NCBI GenBank assembly: GCA_014799675.1
Contig: JAAVHM010000155.1
Coordinates: forward strand, 1 to 22,910
DNA length: 22,910 nt
Source of the DNA: Ruminococcus sp.
GTDB lineage: Bacteria > Bacillota > Clostridia > Oscillospirales > Ruminococcaceae
Reading direction: 5' to 3'
This document shows, in pieces, positions 15,150 to 22,500 of this stretch. How positions within the stretch are numbered: the first letter of the stretch is position 1; every line of letters begins with the position of its first letter. The notes beneath the pieces were generated by a model that saw only the letters and a program-made list of their open reading frames with translations, did not search any database and was not told the origin of the DNA. Made by a program: the position numbers and the translations under genes.

Positions 15150-16088
15150 TTAGTCCTCGCTTTCTTTCAATTCCCGCCATTTTTTAGTAATGCCTGCCAT
15201 TCCGTCCGTGTATGAAAACCTCATTCTGTCGTAGAAAAAGTCGTCAACGGTGCTTCTCGGGTAGCTTACCCAGCAGGAATTTTCATCAAGGCTTTGCCAG
15301 CCGTTGTGGAAGATAACGCCGCCGTCCAAGGTACACTCTATCTGGGGGGCGTTCTCGAAAACAAGTCGGTAGCCGTCCTCCGTTTCTTTCAGGGGGAGAA
15401 TGTACTCTCTGCCTATTTGGAGCGTATAGCGGGTCGCGCTTTCGACGGTTATTCTGCCCATATCGTGTTTGTCGTTATCCTCTGCCGTCAGGACGTAACA
15501 GACCGTTCCGCCCTCGCTGCTGTAAACGACGTCGTTCACAAAAGCGTTCACAATAATATCCGTTTCGGCAAGGACTTTTTCCTCAACGAAAAATTCGTCG
15601 CCGAAAGGCTCTGCGGTTGGAAACGGGAAGGCAACGTCGGAAACGACAGGTTCCGCAAGAGACAATTCCTCATAATAAACCATTTCGGGAAGTGAAGCTG
15701 TTGCGGCGGTTTCGATCCTGACTTCACCGTCATATACCTCCTCCGGAGCTTCATCGGCAGGCTCTTCAATAAAAGCTCCGTCTGCGGCGGGTGCGGCAGT
15801 TACCATGTCCCCTGCCATAGCTTCATTCTGACTCATAGTAAAGCTGTCGGAATTCTTTGAAAAGTTCGCACCGATAATAAATGCGGGTACTGCGATAAGC
15901 ACCGCGGCGCAAGCCGTACACCAAACTGCGGCTTTACGGAAGCTAAAGCTTTTTGCGGGCTTTGAGGTAACTCCGCTTTCGGGCTTTTCCTCAAGACCGC
16001 TTTCAATTTTCTCCCAAAGCTTCTCCATGTCGGGAACGGTATTCTCGCAATGGGCGATATATTGCTTTTTCAGTTCTTTTTTATTCAT
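15150..16088 (-). CDS. Single-pass membrane protein, probable anti-sigma factor
   Basis: A protein of 312 aa. The cytoplasmic N-terminus (MNKKELKKQYIAHCENTVPD, ~1-50) and one membrane segment (~53-75, AAVWCTACAAVLIAVPAFII) are the usual plan of clostridial anti-sigma factors. The outer part (~76-312) is acidic with a linker, then a beta-rich stretch (YCVLTAED-like, RYTLQIGREYILPLKE) of unknown fold that could be the sensor. I chose ATG 16088: GGGGAGG precedes it, and its ATGA overlap with the sigma stop gives tight coupling. The upstream in-frame ATG at 16148 lies inside the sigma gene without support. By position and topology it should hold the sigma factor at the membrane until a signal arrives. 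No zinc-type HxxxCxxC motif is seen. Confidence 0.75.
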   Translation of the reverse strand: MNKKELKKQYIAHCENTVPDMEKLWEKIESGLEEKPESGVTSKPAKSFSFRKAAVWCTACAAVLIAVPAFIIGANFSKNSDSFTMSQNEAMAGDMVTAAPAADGAFIEEPADEAPEEVYDGEVRIETAATASLPEMVYYEELSLAEPVVSDVAFPFPTAEPFGDEFFVEEKVLAETDIIVNAFVNDVVYSSEGGTVCYVLTAEDNDKHDMGRITVESATRYTLQIGREYILPLKETEDGYRLVFENAPQIECTLDGGVIFHNGWQSLDENSCWVSYPRSTVDDFFYDRMRFSYTDGMAGITKKWRELKESED

Positions 16089-16633
16089 GCGGAATACACC
16101 TCCCCGATAAATTCTCTTAGCTTTGCTATGGCGTTTCGGTACTTCCATGTTACCGTACCTATTGGCTTGTCAAGTACTGCGGCGATGTCCTTAAAGGTCA
16201 TGTCAGCAAAAATTTTCATGTTGACGATTTCCCGTTCGCTTACCTCGAGACGGTCAAGAGCTTCCGCCACAGCCATTTTTCCCGTGACGGTCTCCTCCGT
16301 TGAAACGCTGTCCGCAGGCTCGTCGTGGAAATCGTCGTCGTCGTTTATTGTAAGCTGTTCATGGCTTCGCTTTTTTATCAAGTCCAGAGCCATATTTCTT
16401 GCAATGGTGACAAGCCAGCGCTTGTGCTTGCCGCCAAAGCAGTATGTATCGGCAATTTTCCACAGCTTCATGAAAAAATCCGAGGTAACGTCCTCAGCGT
16501 CCTGAGGACTGTGCAAGATCTGAAAGACGCACTGATATATCATTTTTCCGTATTCGCCGTAAATTTCTTTCAGACCCTGCTTGTCGCCTTGCTGTATCAG
16601 CTTTATTCGGCGTTCAAACTGCCTGTCGGTCAT
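16085..16633 (-). CDS. ECF-type RNA polymerase sigma factor
   Basis: A protein of 182 aa, normal for ECF (group 4) sigma factors. Region 2 covers ~25-90 (IYGEYGKMIYQCVFQIL, DAEDVTSDFFMKLWK). A short acidic linker with TINDDDDFHDE follows, and region 4 spans ~121-176 (LDRLEVSEREIVNMKIFADM, then the helix-turn-helix FKDIAAVLDKPIGTVTWKYR). The ATG has GGGGGTG 8 bases upstream. It is the first gene of the serpin operon and overlaps the anti-sigma gene by ATGA. Such factors usually activate their own operon, so serpin and VWA expression is probably signal-induced. I could not pick a convincing ECF -35/-10 pair upstream. Confidence 0.93.
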   Translation of the reverse strand: MTDRQFERRIKLIQQGDKQGLKEIYGEYGKMIYQCVFQILHSPQDAEDVTSDFFMKLWKIADTYCFGGKHKRWLVTIARNMALDLIKKRSHEQLTINDDDDFHDEPADSVSTEETVTGKMAVAEALDRLEVSEREIVNMKIFADMTFKDIAAVLDKPIGTVTWKYRNAIAKLREFIGEVYSA

Positions 16634-16745
16634 ACCGTTTCACCCCCGATATTTTATATACGATTTTGGGTAATTATTTTTATGGTGTAATATTGCACAA
16701 AATTTACAGCAATTATTTATGCAATATCAATATTATATAAAAATT
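16634..16745 (-). promoter_or_regulatory. Upstream region of the sigma/serpin operon with an 8-bp inverted repeat
   Basis: ATATTGCA (16690-16697) and TGCAATAT (16720-16727) are complementary arms 22 bp apart, about 57-94 bp upstream of the sigma start. Between the arms and the gene the DNA is AT-rich (TATAAAAT near 16657 on the minus strand). The operon promoter must lie here or just upstream; no consensus is clear. Confidence 0.35.
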
Positions 16746-16776
16746 GTAGGGGCGGATTCCATATCCGCCCCTACAG
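16746..16776. repeat. GTAGGGGCGG palindromic hairpin repeat
   Basis: A perfect 13-bp inverted repeat, TGTAGGGGCGGAT with ATCCGCCCCTACA, around a 5-nt loop. It is GC-rich within AT-rich DNA and has no T-run directly after either arm. Hairpins of this GTAGGGGCG type are, to my knowledge, scattered in many bacterial genomes as dispersed palindromic repeats. Confidence 0.75.
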
Positions 16777-16809
16777 AAATGTTACCGCAATAAATATTTC
16801 CAACAAAAA

Positions 16810-16842
16810 CGCCCCCGTTAAACAATGTCATTAACGGGGGCG
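16810..16842 (-). terminator. Rho-independent terminator of the 508-aa gene
   Basis: A perfect 12-bp stem CGCCCCCGTTAA/TTAACGGGGGCG (loop 16822-16830) is followed on the minus strand by TTTTTGTTG, 20 bp after the stop codon of the 16862-18388 gene. Confidence 0.9.
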
Positions 16843-16861
16843 AAAAGTTATTCAATACAAA

Positions 16862-18388
16862 TTATACAATTTTATTAAGCTCGTCAAGAAGATTTTTCTT
16901 TGCGTCGCGGCTCTTCATGCCCTTGGCAAAAATGCAGTCCATGCGGTATCTGATGTAATCCTCGTAAAGCTTTGTGCCGAACACGTTCTCGTCAAGAAGC
17001 TTCTTGTAGGAAACTGTGTCCATGTTGCCCGAAATTACGTAAAGGAGCTTTTCGAGAGCCATCATCTTCTTGTCGTCGTCGGAAAGGTTCTTGGAGGCGG
17101 GAAGCGCGTTTATCTCAACAAGCACGTTTCTCTTGTCGGAACGGATAGTATAGCCCTCCGACTCTATGCTGCCAAGCACTCTGATGATATTTGTCTCCAA
17201 AGCGGGACCCGCAAAGGGGAACATCTTGATAGGCAGGTCGTCCTCCTTGACGCTGATGTACATAGCTCTGTCGCAGGCAGGAGCAAGGACAAGCTTGTAT
17301 ATATCGGTGAACCAGTAAATGCTTTCGTTTCTGTAGGTCAGAGGATACTTGTAGCCTTTGAAGTCCGCGCTCAGAGCGTACTCCAGAACAGGCTCTCTGC
17401 CTGCGGAATAGTACGCGTCATGGTTTGCGGCGCACTTGTCGGAAACTATCCTTGTTACCTTTTCGGGAGTAAATTCGCCCATATCGTTCTTGTCGGCGTC
17501 AAGGAAAGTCCTCTCGCCGTCAAAGGTGTTCTTGTGCAGGTCTTCGGAGAAATCCTTTGCACAGATATAATCCTTGTTGAACTTGCTCATAACGCTTACC
17601 ATAACGTCGTCGGCAATAAGGTCGTCGGCTTCGTTGTAGTAATACGAGTCGATAACGCAGTTTTTCAGACCCTCGCGGATAACCGCGTCCTCCTCCTTGG
17701 TAAGCTCGGTGAAGCTGTAGCGGTCATAGACCATTTCCATCATAACGTCAATGGGTATCTCGCCGCTGATGTACTTAAATCTGTCGTTATTGAGCAGGAC
17801 AGCCATTTTCGGCAGTATCTTCTGCTTGCCCGACTCGCTGGTAGTAACCTTGCCGGACATAATTCCCAGACATACCAGAAATTCGGCATAGTCCTTCATG
17901 ACCGTCTGCTCGGTAAGGTAGTTAAAGAAATAGCCGTAAACATAGCCTGCAAAGAATTCCTTAAGGCTGTTGAAAAGGTCGGGATTTTTACCTATTTCGG
18001 CAATATATTTGTCCTTGACGTCCGCCGCTTCTTTGGCGTCAATGGTTTTCTTGCCGCCGTTTGCGGCGATTATGTATTTTTCCTGACCCTTGAAAAAGAG
18101 CTTCAGAAATGTGTTGTACTGCGGATTTTTTGCGCCGCTTGTCATATCCTCGTGGAAAGTCCAGATGAGGTACGCTCTGTGCATATTCTTTACAGCCTCG
18201 GTGGAAGCCTCCACCAGATTTTTTACGTCAATTTCAACATTCTGACCGAACTTTGAGGTCTTGTTGAAATCGGCGAGAATCTTCTCCACCTCCTCCTTGA
18301 AAGCAGCGTATGCGGGAGATTTCTCCATAAATATCACTGCGTCCAAAAGCTCGGGACCTATTACCGTCAAATCGAAAACTACACTCAT
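16862..18388 (-). CDS. Large soluble protein of unknown function
   Basis: A protein of 508 aa that I do not recognise. It has no signal peptide, membrane segment or repeat and is likely cytoplasmic. It is helical and Lys/Asp/Glu-rich with many aromatic residues (e.g. FFAGYVYGYFFNYL, VMMEMVYDRYSFTELTKEED). The C-terminus, LLDENVFGTKLYEDYIRYRM then KKNLLDELNKIV, is helical. No nucleotide-binding or metal motif is evident. GGAG lies about 9 bases before the ATG, and a strong terminator follows, so the 3' boundary is sure. Codon use (many tcc, ggc, ctt) looks more GC-rich and uniform than the mobile end of the window, consistent with a native, well-expressed gene. It follows pyrE on the same strand, 172 bp apart with a repeat block between. 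Confidence 0.8.
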   Translation of the reverse strand: MSVVFDLTVIGPELLDAVIFMEKSPAYAAFKEEVEKILADFNKTSKFGQNVEIDVKNLVEASTEAVKNMHRAYLIWTFHEDMTSGAKNPQYNTFLKLFFKGQEKYIIAANGGKKTIDAKEAADVKDKYIAEIGKNPDLFNSLKEFFAGYVYGYFFNYLTEQTVMKDYAEFLVCLGIMSGKVTTSESGKQKILPKMAVLLNNDRFKYISGEIPIDVMMEMVYDRYSFTELTKEEDAVIREGLKNCVIDSYYYNEADDLIADDVMVSVMSKFNKDYICAKDFSEDLHKNTFDGERTFLDADKNDMGEFTPEKVTRIVSDKCAANHDAYYSAGREPVLEYALSADFKGYKYPLTYRNESIYWFTDIYKLVLAPACDRAMYISVKEDDLPIKMFPFAGPALETNIIRVLGSIESEGYTIRSDKRNVLVEINALPASKNLSDDDKKMMALEKLLYVISGNMDTVSYKKLLDENVFGTKLYEDYIRYRMDCIFAKGMKSRDAKKNLLDELNKIV

Positions 18389-18467
18389 TTCTTGCTCCGT
18401 TTCTCAGCGGCAAAAAATTTTATTGCAGCAATACCCCGTCCGCCGCTGGAGGCAGGGCAGCTTTTGC

Positions 18468-18562
18468 AGTTGACAGCTGATAGTTGACAGTTGACAGTTA
18501 AGATTACGGAACCCTTATAAATATTTCAACTGTACACTATCAACTATACACTGTCAACTGTT
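18468..18562. repeat. TTGACAG-type repeat block forming a large inverted repeat
   Basis: The left part (18468-18500) is a run of 7-bp units near GTTGACA (GTTGACA, GCTGATA, GTTGACA, GTTGACA). The right part (18528-18562) holds the reverse complements (TCAACTG, ATCAACT, GTCAACTG). Together they can form a long broken stem with a ~27-nt AT-rich loop. The right edge overlaps the pyrE stop codon. It may act as the pyrE 3' hairpin, or be a dispersed repeat inserted there. Confidence 0.65.
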
Positions 18563-19217
18563 AATTCACGCCGTAAACTTTACGGTACTCTATCATTTTT
18601 TCAAGGTATTCCTTGCCCGGAACAACCTCCTGCTCTATTGCCTCTATGATGTCGTTCATATTGACAATTGAGTATATCTTTATGCCGAACTCGCCGCTGA
18701 CCTCCTGCACCGCCGACTTATCGCTGTTCAGACCCTTTTCCATACGGTCTGCCTGAATTACCATTGCGGCAGGGGTAACGTTTGCTTCCGCTTTAAGCTT
18801 TGGAAGAACCTCGCGGAGAGCCTTGCCCGAGGTCATAACGTCCTCGATGATAACGACGCGCTCACCGTCCGTAAGCTGTTTGCCAACGATAAGACCGCCC
18901 TCGCCGTGGTCTTTGGCTTCCTTGCGGTCGAAGCAGTAGTTCACGTCAATGCCGAACTTGCTGTAAAGCGCAACCGCCGTGGAAACCGCAAGGGGTATTC
19001 CCTTATATGCGGGTCCGAAAAGGGTATCGAACTCGATGCCGTTGTCGTGTATGCACTCGGCGTAGAATTCGCCAAGCCTTGCAAGCTGCGCGCCTGTTTT
19101 ATAGTTTCCCGAATTCATGAAGTATGGTGAGAGCCTTCCGCTTTTAAGGGTAAACTCGCCGAAGGTCAGCACGCCGCTGTCCACCATAAATTTTATAAAA
19201 TCGTGTTTGTAACTCAT
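18561..19217 (-). CDS. pyrE: Orotate phosphoribosyltransferase
   Basis: It joins orotate and PRPP to give OMP in pyrimidine synthesis, in the cytoplasm. At 218 aa it has the normal OPRT length. The PRPP motif VVIIEDVMTSGKA is at residues 121-133. FTLKSGRLSPYF (22-33) is the usual OPRT N-terminal block, FGPAYKGIPLA (67-77) and FDRKEAKDHGEGG (96-108, catalytic loop) are also present. AAGGAG precedes the ATG by 9 bases, and a sigma-A promoter lies upstream. It stands alone, without pyrD or pyrF in the window. No PyrR- or attenuator-like leader is obvious. Confidence 0.96.
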   Translation of the reverse strand: MSYKHDFIKFMVDSGVLTFGEFTLKSGRLSPYFMNSGNYKTGAQLARLGEFYAECIHDNGIEFDTLFGPAYKGIPLAVSTAVALYSKFGIDVNYCFDRKEAKDHGEGGLIVGKQLTDGERVVIIEDVMTSGKALREVLPKLKAEANVTPAAMVIQADRMEKGLNSDKSAVQEVSGEFGIKIYSIVNMNDIIEAIEQEVVPGKEYLEKMIEYRKVYGVN

Positions 19218-19293
19218 AAATTAACTCCTTATCCCGAAATCCGATTTTTTTTACAGATTTTAGTATTAATATATTTTTCATAGATACAGTTAA

Positions 19294-19322
19294 ATTATAT
19301 CACAATTAATTACTAAAATCAA
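19294..19322 (-). promoter_or_regulatory. Sigma-A promoter of pyrE
   Basis: On the minus strand: -35 TTGATT (19317-19322), a 17-bp spacer and an extended -10, TGA-TATAAT (TATAAT at 19294-19299). The leader to the ATG is about 70 nt. Confidence 0.8.
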
Positions 19323-19436
19323 CACATTAATTCATATAAAAAATTTGCGTTTTTTATGGCAATATGCTACAATTGCCCCTAAGTCTCCGCAGTCTGGACT
19401 ATTTTCAAGGCAATATTCTGCCAAATTTTTCTATAA
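19323..19436. other. Intergenic region between pyrE promoter and element B
   Basis: AT-rich, no gene seen. It holds GGCAATATTCTGCC (19410-19423), an imperfect palindrome, and on the minus strand a T-run directly after element B that could help end the GH2 transcript. Confidence 0.4.
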
Positions 19437-19555
19437 AAATGCGTACCCAAAGGCTGAGCCTTTACCCTTATTGGCGTACTGCGTCAATAAAGGTAAAACG
19501 CTCCCATGAACGATACAAATTTCTGTACCGTTTCTTGCCTCAAAGGTACGCATTT
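19437..19555 (-). ncRNA. Structured repeat element, copy B, in the 3' UTR of the GH2 gene
   Basis: The unit is closed by a perfect 11-bp stem, AAATGCGTACC/GGTACGCATTT. On the minus strand hairpin 1 is AACGGTACA/TGTATCGTT (one G-U), and hairpin 2 is TTTACCTTTATTG with CAATAAGGGTAAA (13 pairs, one G-U). Then comes AAAGGC-TCA-GCCTTT, which shares its AAA with hairpin 2. This is the same order as in copy A, and about 48 of 60 bases match over the 3' half, while stem bases differ in compensating pairs. A T-run follows on the minus strand. It begins 4 bp after the GH2 stop, so it may serve as a 3'-end or terminator structure, or be a mobile palindromic repeat. Confidence 0.6.
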
Positions 19556-19559
19556 AAAA

Positions 19560-22500
19560 TTACTTCTCAAATCTGAATGACTTGAAGTCAAAGTCGCTTC
19601 CCGGCAGGAACGCAAAGGAAACCTTGCACTTGCCATTGATGTTTTCAAGAGGGAATTCTCTCGGGGTATACTCCGCCGCGCCCGAAAATTCCGCAAGGAC
19701 GCGGGTCTCGGTGTCTCCCGTGAAGATAACATGGATACTGTTCACGGGAAGCGCGGATTTGCCCGTAATTATAACCTTTGAGGGGGTTTTTTCCGTAAAG
19801 TCGAACTCGCCGAAATCAAGCATAACGTTGTTTCCGATACCTGTAACAGCGCATTGCTCCTTTGTGAACTTGTCGCCGTATATATTATCGCTGTCGGCGG
19901 CGTTTATTTCCGCAAATTCCTTGTCGGGCTTTTCAAATATGAAGCCCTTAACGCTGTAGCCGTCTCCCGACCGCATAACAAGAGTGTGCATACCTTTCAG
20001 AACCTTGTTCAGCTTGAATGTGTTAGGTTTATAGACAAGCCACTCTGGGGGCTCGTGGTAAACGAAATCTCCTATCAGCTCGCCGCCCTTGTCGGGAATG
20101 CCGTCGTAAAATTTAAGCTTAACGGGCGTTGTGCAGTTTGCGAAAATGGGAACTGTTACCGTGTCGCTGCCTATGCTGCCGAAATCCACGTTCTCAAAGC
20201 CGAACCAGCTGTCGCCCCAGGCAAAGCCCGCGCCCCTTTCGATACCGTTGTTCACGTTTCCGCTTTGGACGGTGAACAAGCCGCCCGTAACAAACTCATA
20301 CGGGTCAAAGGAAGCCACTCCCAGACCCTCTCCGCAAAGCTTCATGGGACAGAGGATATGGTATTTGTCCGTGCCGTTTTTGCAAAGTCCGCGGAGGTAG
20401 AATTCTCCGTCGCCCTTGCATTTTATTGTGACGTTTCCGCCCTCGGCAGAGGTTATCTCCGCAAGGTTGGAGTCGATACCGAGAACGGTGGTAATGCGGT
20501 ACTCTATATCATTTGCGTAGGTAGCGTTTGCGGGGTACACAACGGTTTTAAAGGTGATTTCCCGCCTGTCGGGGGTAAACGTCCTGCTGTCGCTTTCAAA
20601 GGTGATTTTTCTCACGGGAATGTCGTTTTCCTCGTCGGGGCAGAGAGCCTTTGTATGAGTATTTTCCGTGGTGCAGGAAATTCCCTCTGTCACCTCTGCG
20701 GGCAGGGCTTTTAAAGTAACGCTGTCCCCCTTAACGGTGGGGGAAGTGATCGTCACGGTAATGTCCCCTGCTTCGGCTTTTGCGGCGATTATCGCAATAA
20801 GCTTGCCAGAGAAAAGGCGGCGGGAAGTTCCCTTATACTGCTCGTAATCGGTAGAGTCGCCGTTATCGAGACCCACAAGGCGGCCTGCTCCAGATACGTT
20901 TACAAAAACCCTGTTGTTTGCGTTTGCAACAAAATTGCCGTCCTTGTCATATGCGGAAATCTCCACGAAAGCCAAGTCCTCGCCGTTTGCAAGAATTTCC
21001 GTCTTTTCGGGGGCAAGGCGTACTTCCGCGGTATCGCCGAAGGAACGCTGAACGTCTCTTGCAATTTCCCTGCCGTTTTCGTCATAGGCTACCGCCAAAA
21101 GCTCGCCCTTGCGGTACTCTAATTTTGCATTAAGGGTAAGCTGCTGACCGTGGGCATGGTCTATGTCCATTTCGTCTATTTTTTCTCCGTTGAAGAACAA
21201 AGCTACCTTTGGAGCGTTGGACGTAACGCGGACGTCTATTTCCTGACCCTCCATAAAATCCCAATGTGGGTACACATGAACAAAGGGAGACTTTTTATAG
21301 TCCGTCCACTCGGCGCGGAAAATATACGCGCTGTCCTTGGGGAAGCCCGCCGTATCTATCTGACCGAAATAGCTGTTTTTCGTGGAATAGGGTGTGGGTT
21401 CGCCGATATAGTCAAAGCCTGTCCAGATGAACTGTCCCGCGCAGAATTCCGCGTCCCTGTCGGGAATTATGCAGGCTTCGGTACACTTTGCCGCCCAGCC
21501 CGTGGTGCTGTTGCCCAAAGAGGAGCACTGCTCGTCGTCGTCCGCAAGCACGGACTGGGAAAGGGGAAAATGATATATGCCCCTGCTCTGCACAACGGAG
21601 GAGGTTTCCGAACCGTAAATACACCAATCGGGGTGTGCTTCGTGGTGCTTGTCGTAAAGCCTTTCCGCATAGTTATAGCCTGCAATTTTAAGTATATCGG
21701 CGCACTTCTGGGCGTTCTCCCACTCCATATAGTTTGAGCCGATAGTAACGTAACCGTTTGCCCGCGGGTCGTGCTGACGGACAAGTCCCATAAGCATGGA
21801 AGTTACCTCCTGACCCCTTTCGTCGGCGTGGGTATCGTAAATTTCGTTGCCTATGCTCCAGCCGATAAGACAGGGGTGATTTCTGTCGCGGCGCACCCAT
21901 GAAGCAACGTCCCGCGCCACCCATTCGGGGAAAAATCCCGCATAGTCGTTGTCGGTCTTGTGGCGTTCCCACATATCGAAGCCCTCGTCAAGTATCAAAA
22001 AGCCCTTTTCGTCCGCAAGCTCCATAAGCTCCTCGGCGGGCATATTGTGGCTTGTTCTTATTGCGTTCACGCCCATAATTCTGAGCTTGTCAAGCTTGCG
22101 CTCAATTGCGGACTTGTTTACCGCCGCGCCCAATGCTCCCAAGTCGTGGTGTTCACAGCAGCCGTGGAGCTTGACGTGCCTGTTATTGAGGAAAAATCCT
22201 TTATCCGTGGTGAACTCTATCTTCCGCACGCCGAAAGAAGTTTTAACTGTCTGAATGATTTCGCCGTTCATTTTCAGCGAAGTAACTGCGGTGTACAAAT
22301 AGGGGGCGTCAATGTCCCACAGGACGGGCTTTTCTATCTGCATAGCAACGGTATTGACCGAATATTTAACGTCCTCTCTGCGAATCGTTGCGGTAATTCT
22401 TACCGCTGCGGGGATAACGCTTTTATCGCAGGCGCAGCAGGGTCTTTCACAGAAAGTCACAAGCTTTTCGCCGTCAAAAATTTCCTGCACAACGGACAAC

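Noticed and set aside
17420..18256. Long plus-strand frame (278 aa) opposite the 508-aa gene
   Set aside because: Antisense shadow: no ribosome site, Val/Leu-biased composition, and the minus-strand gene has a start signal and a terminator.
18468..18562. Possible CRISPR array
   Set aside because: The units are 7-14 bp, in both orientations and without unique spacers of constant length; no cas genes are present.
19854..20714. Long plus-strand frame (286 aa) opposite the GH2 gene
   Set aside because: Antisense shadow of a clearly recognisable GH2 coding region.
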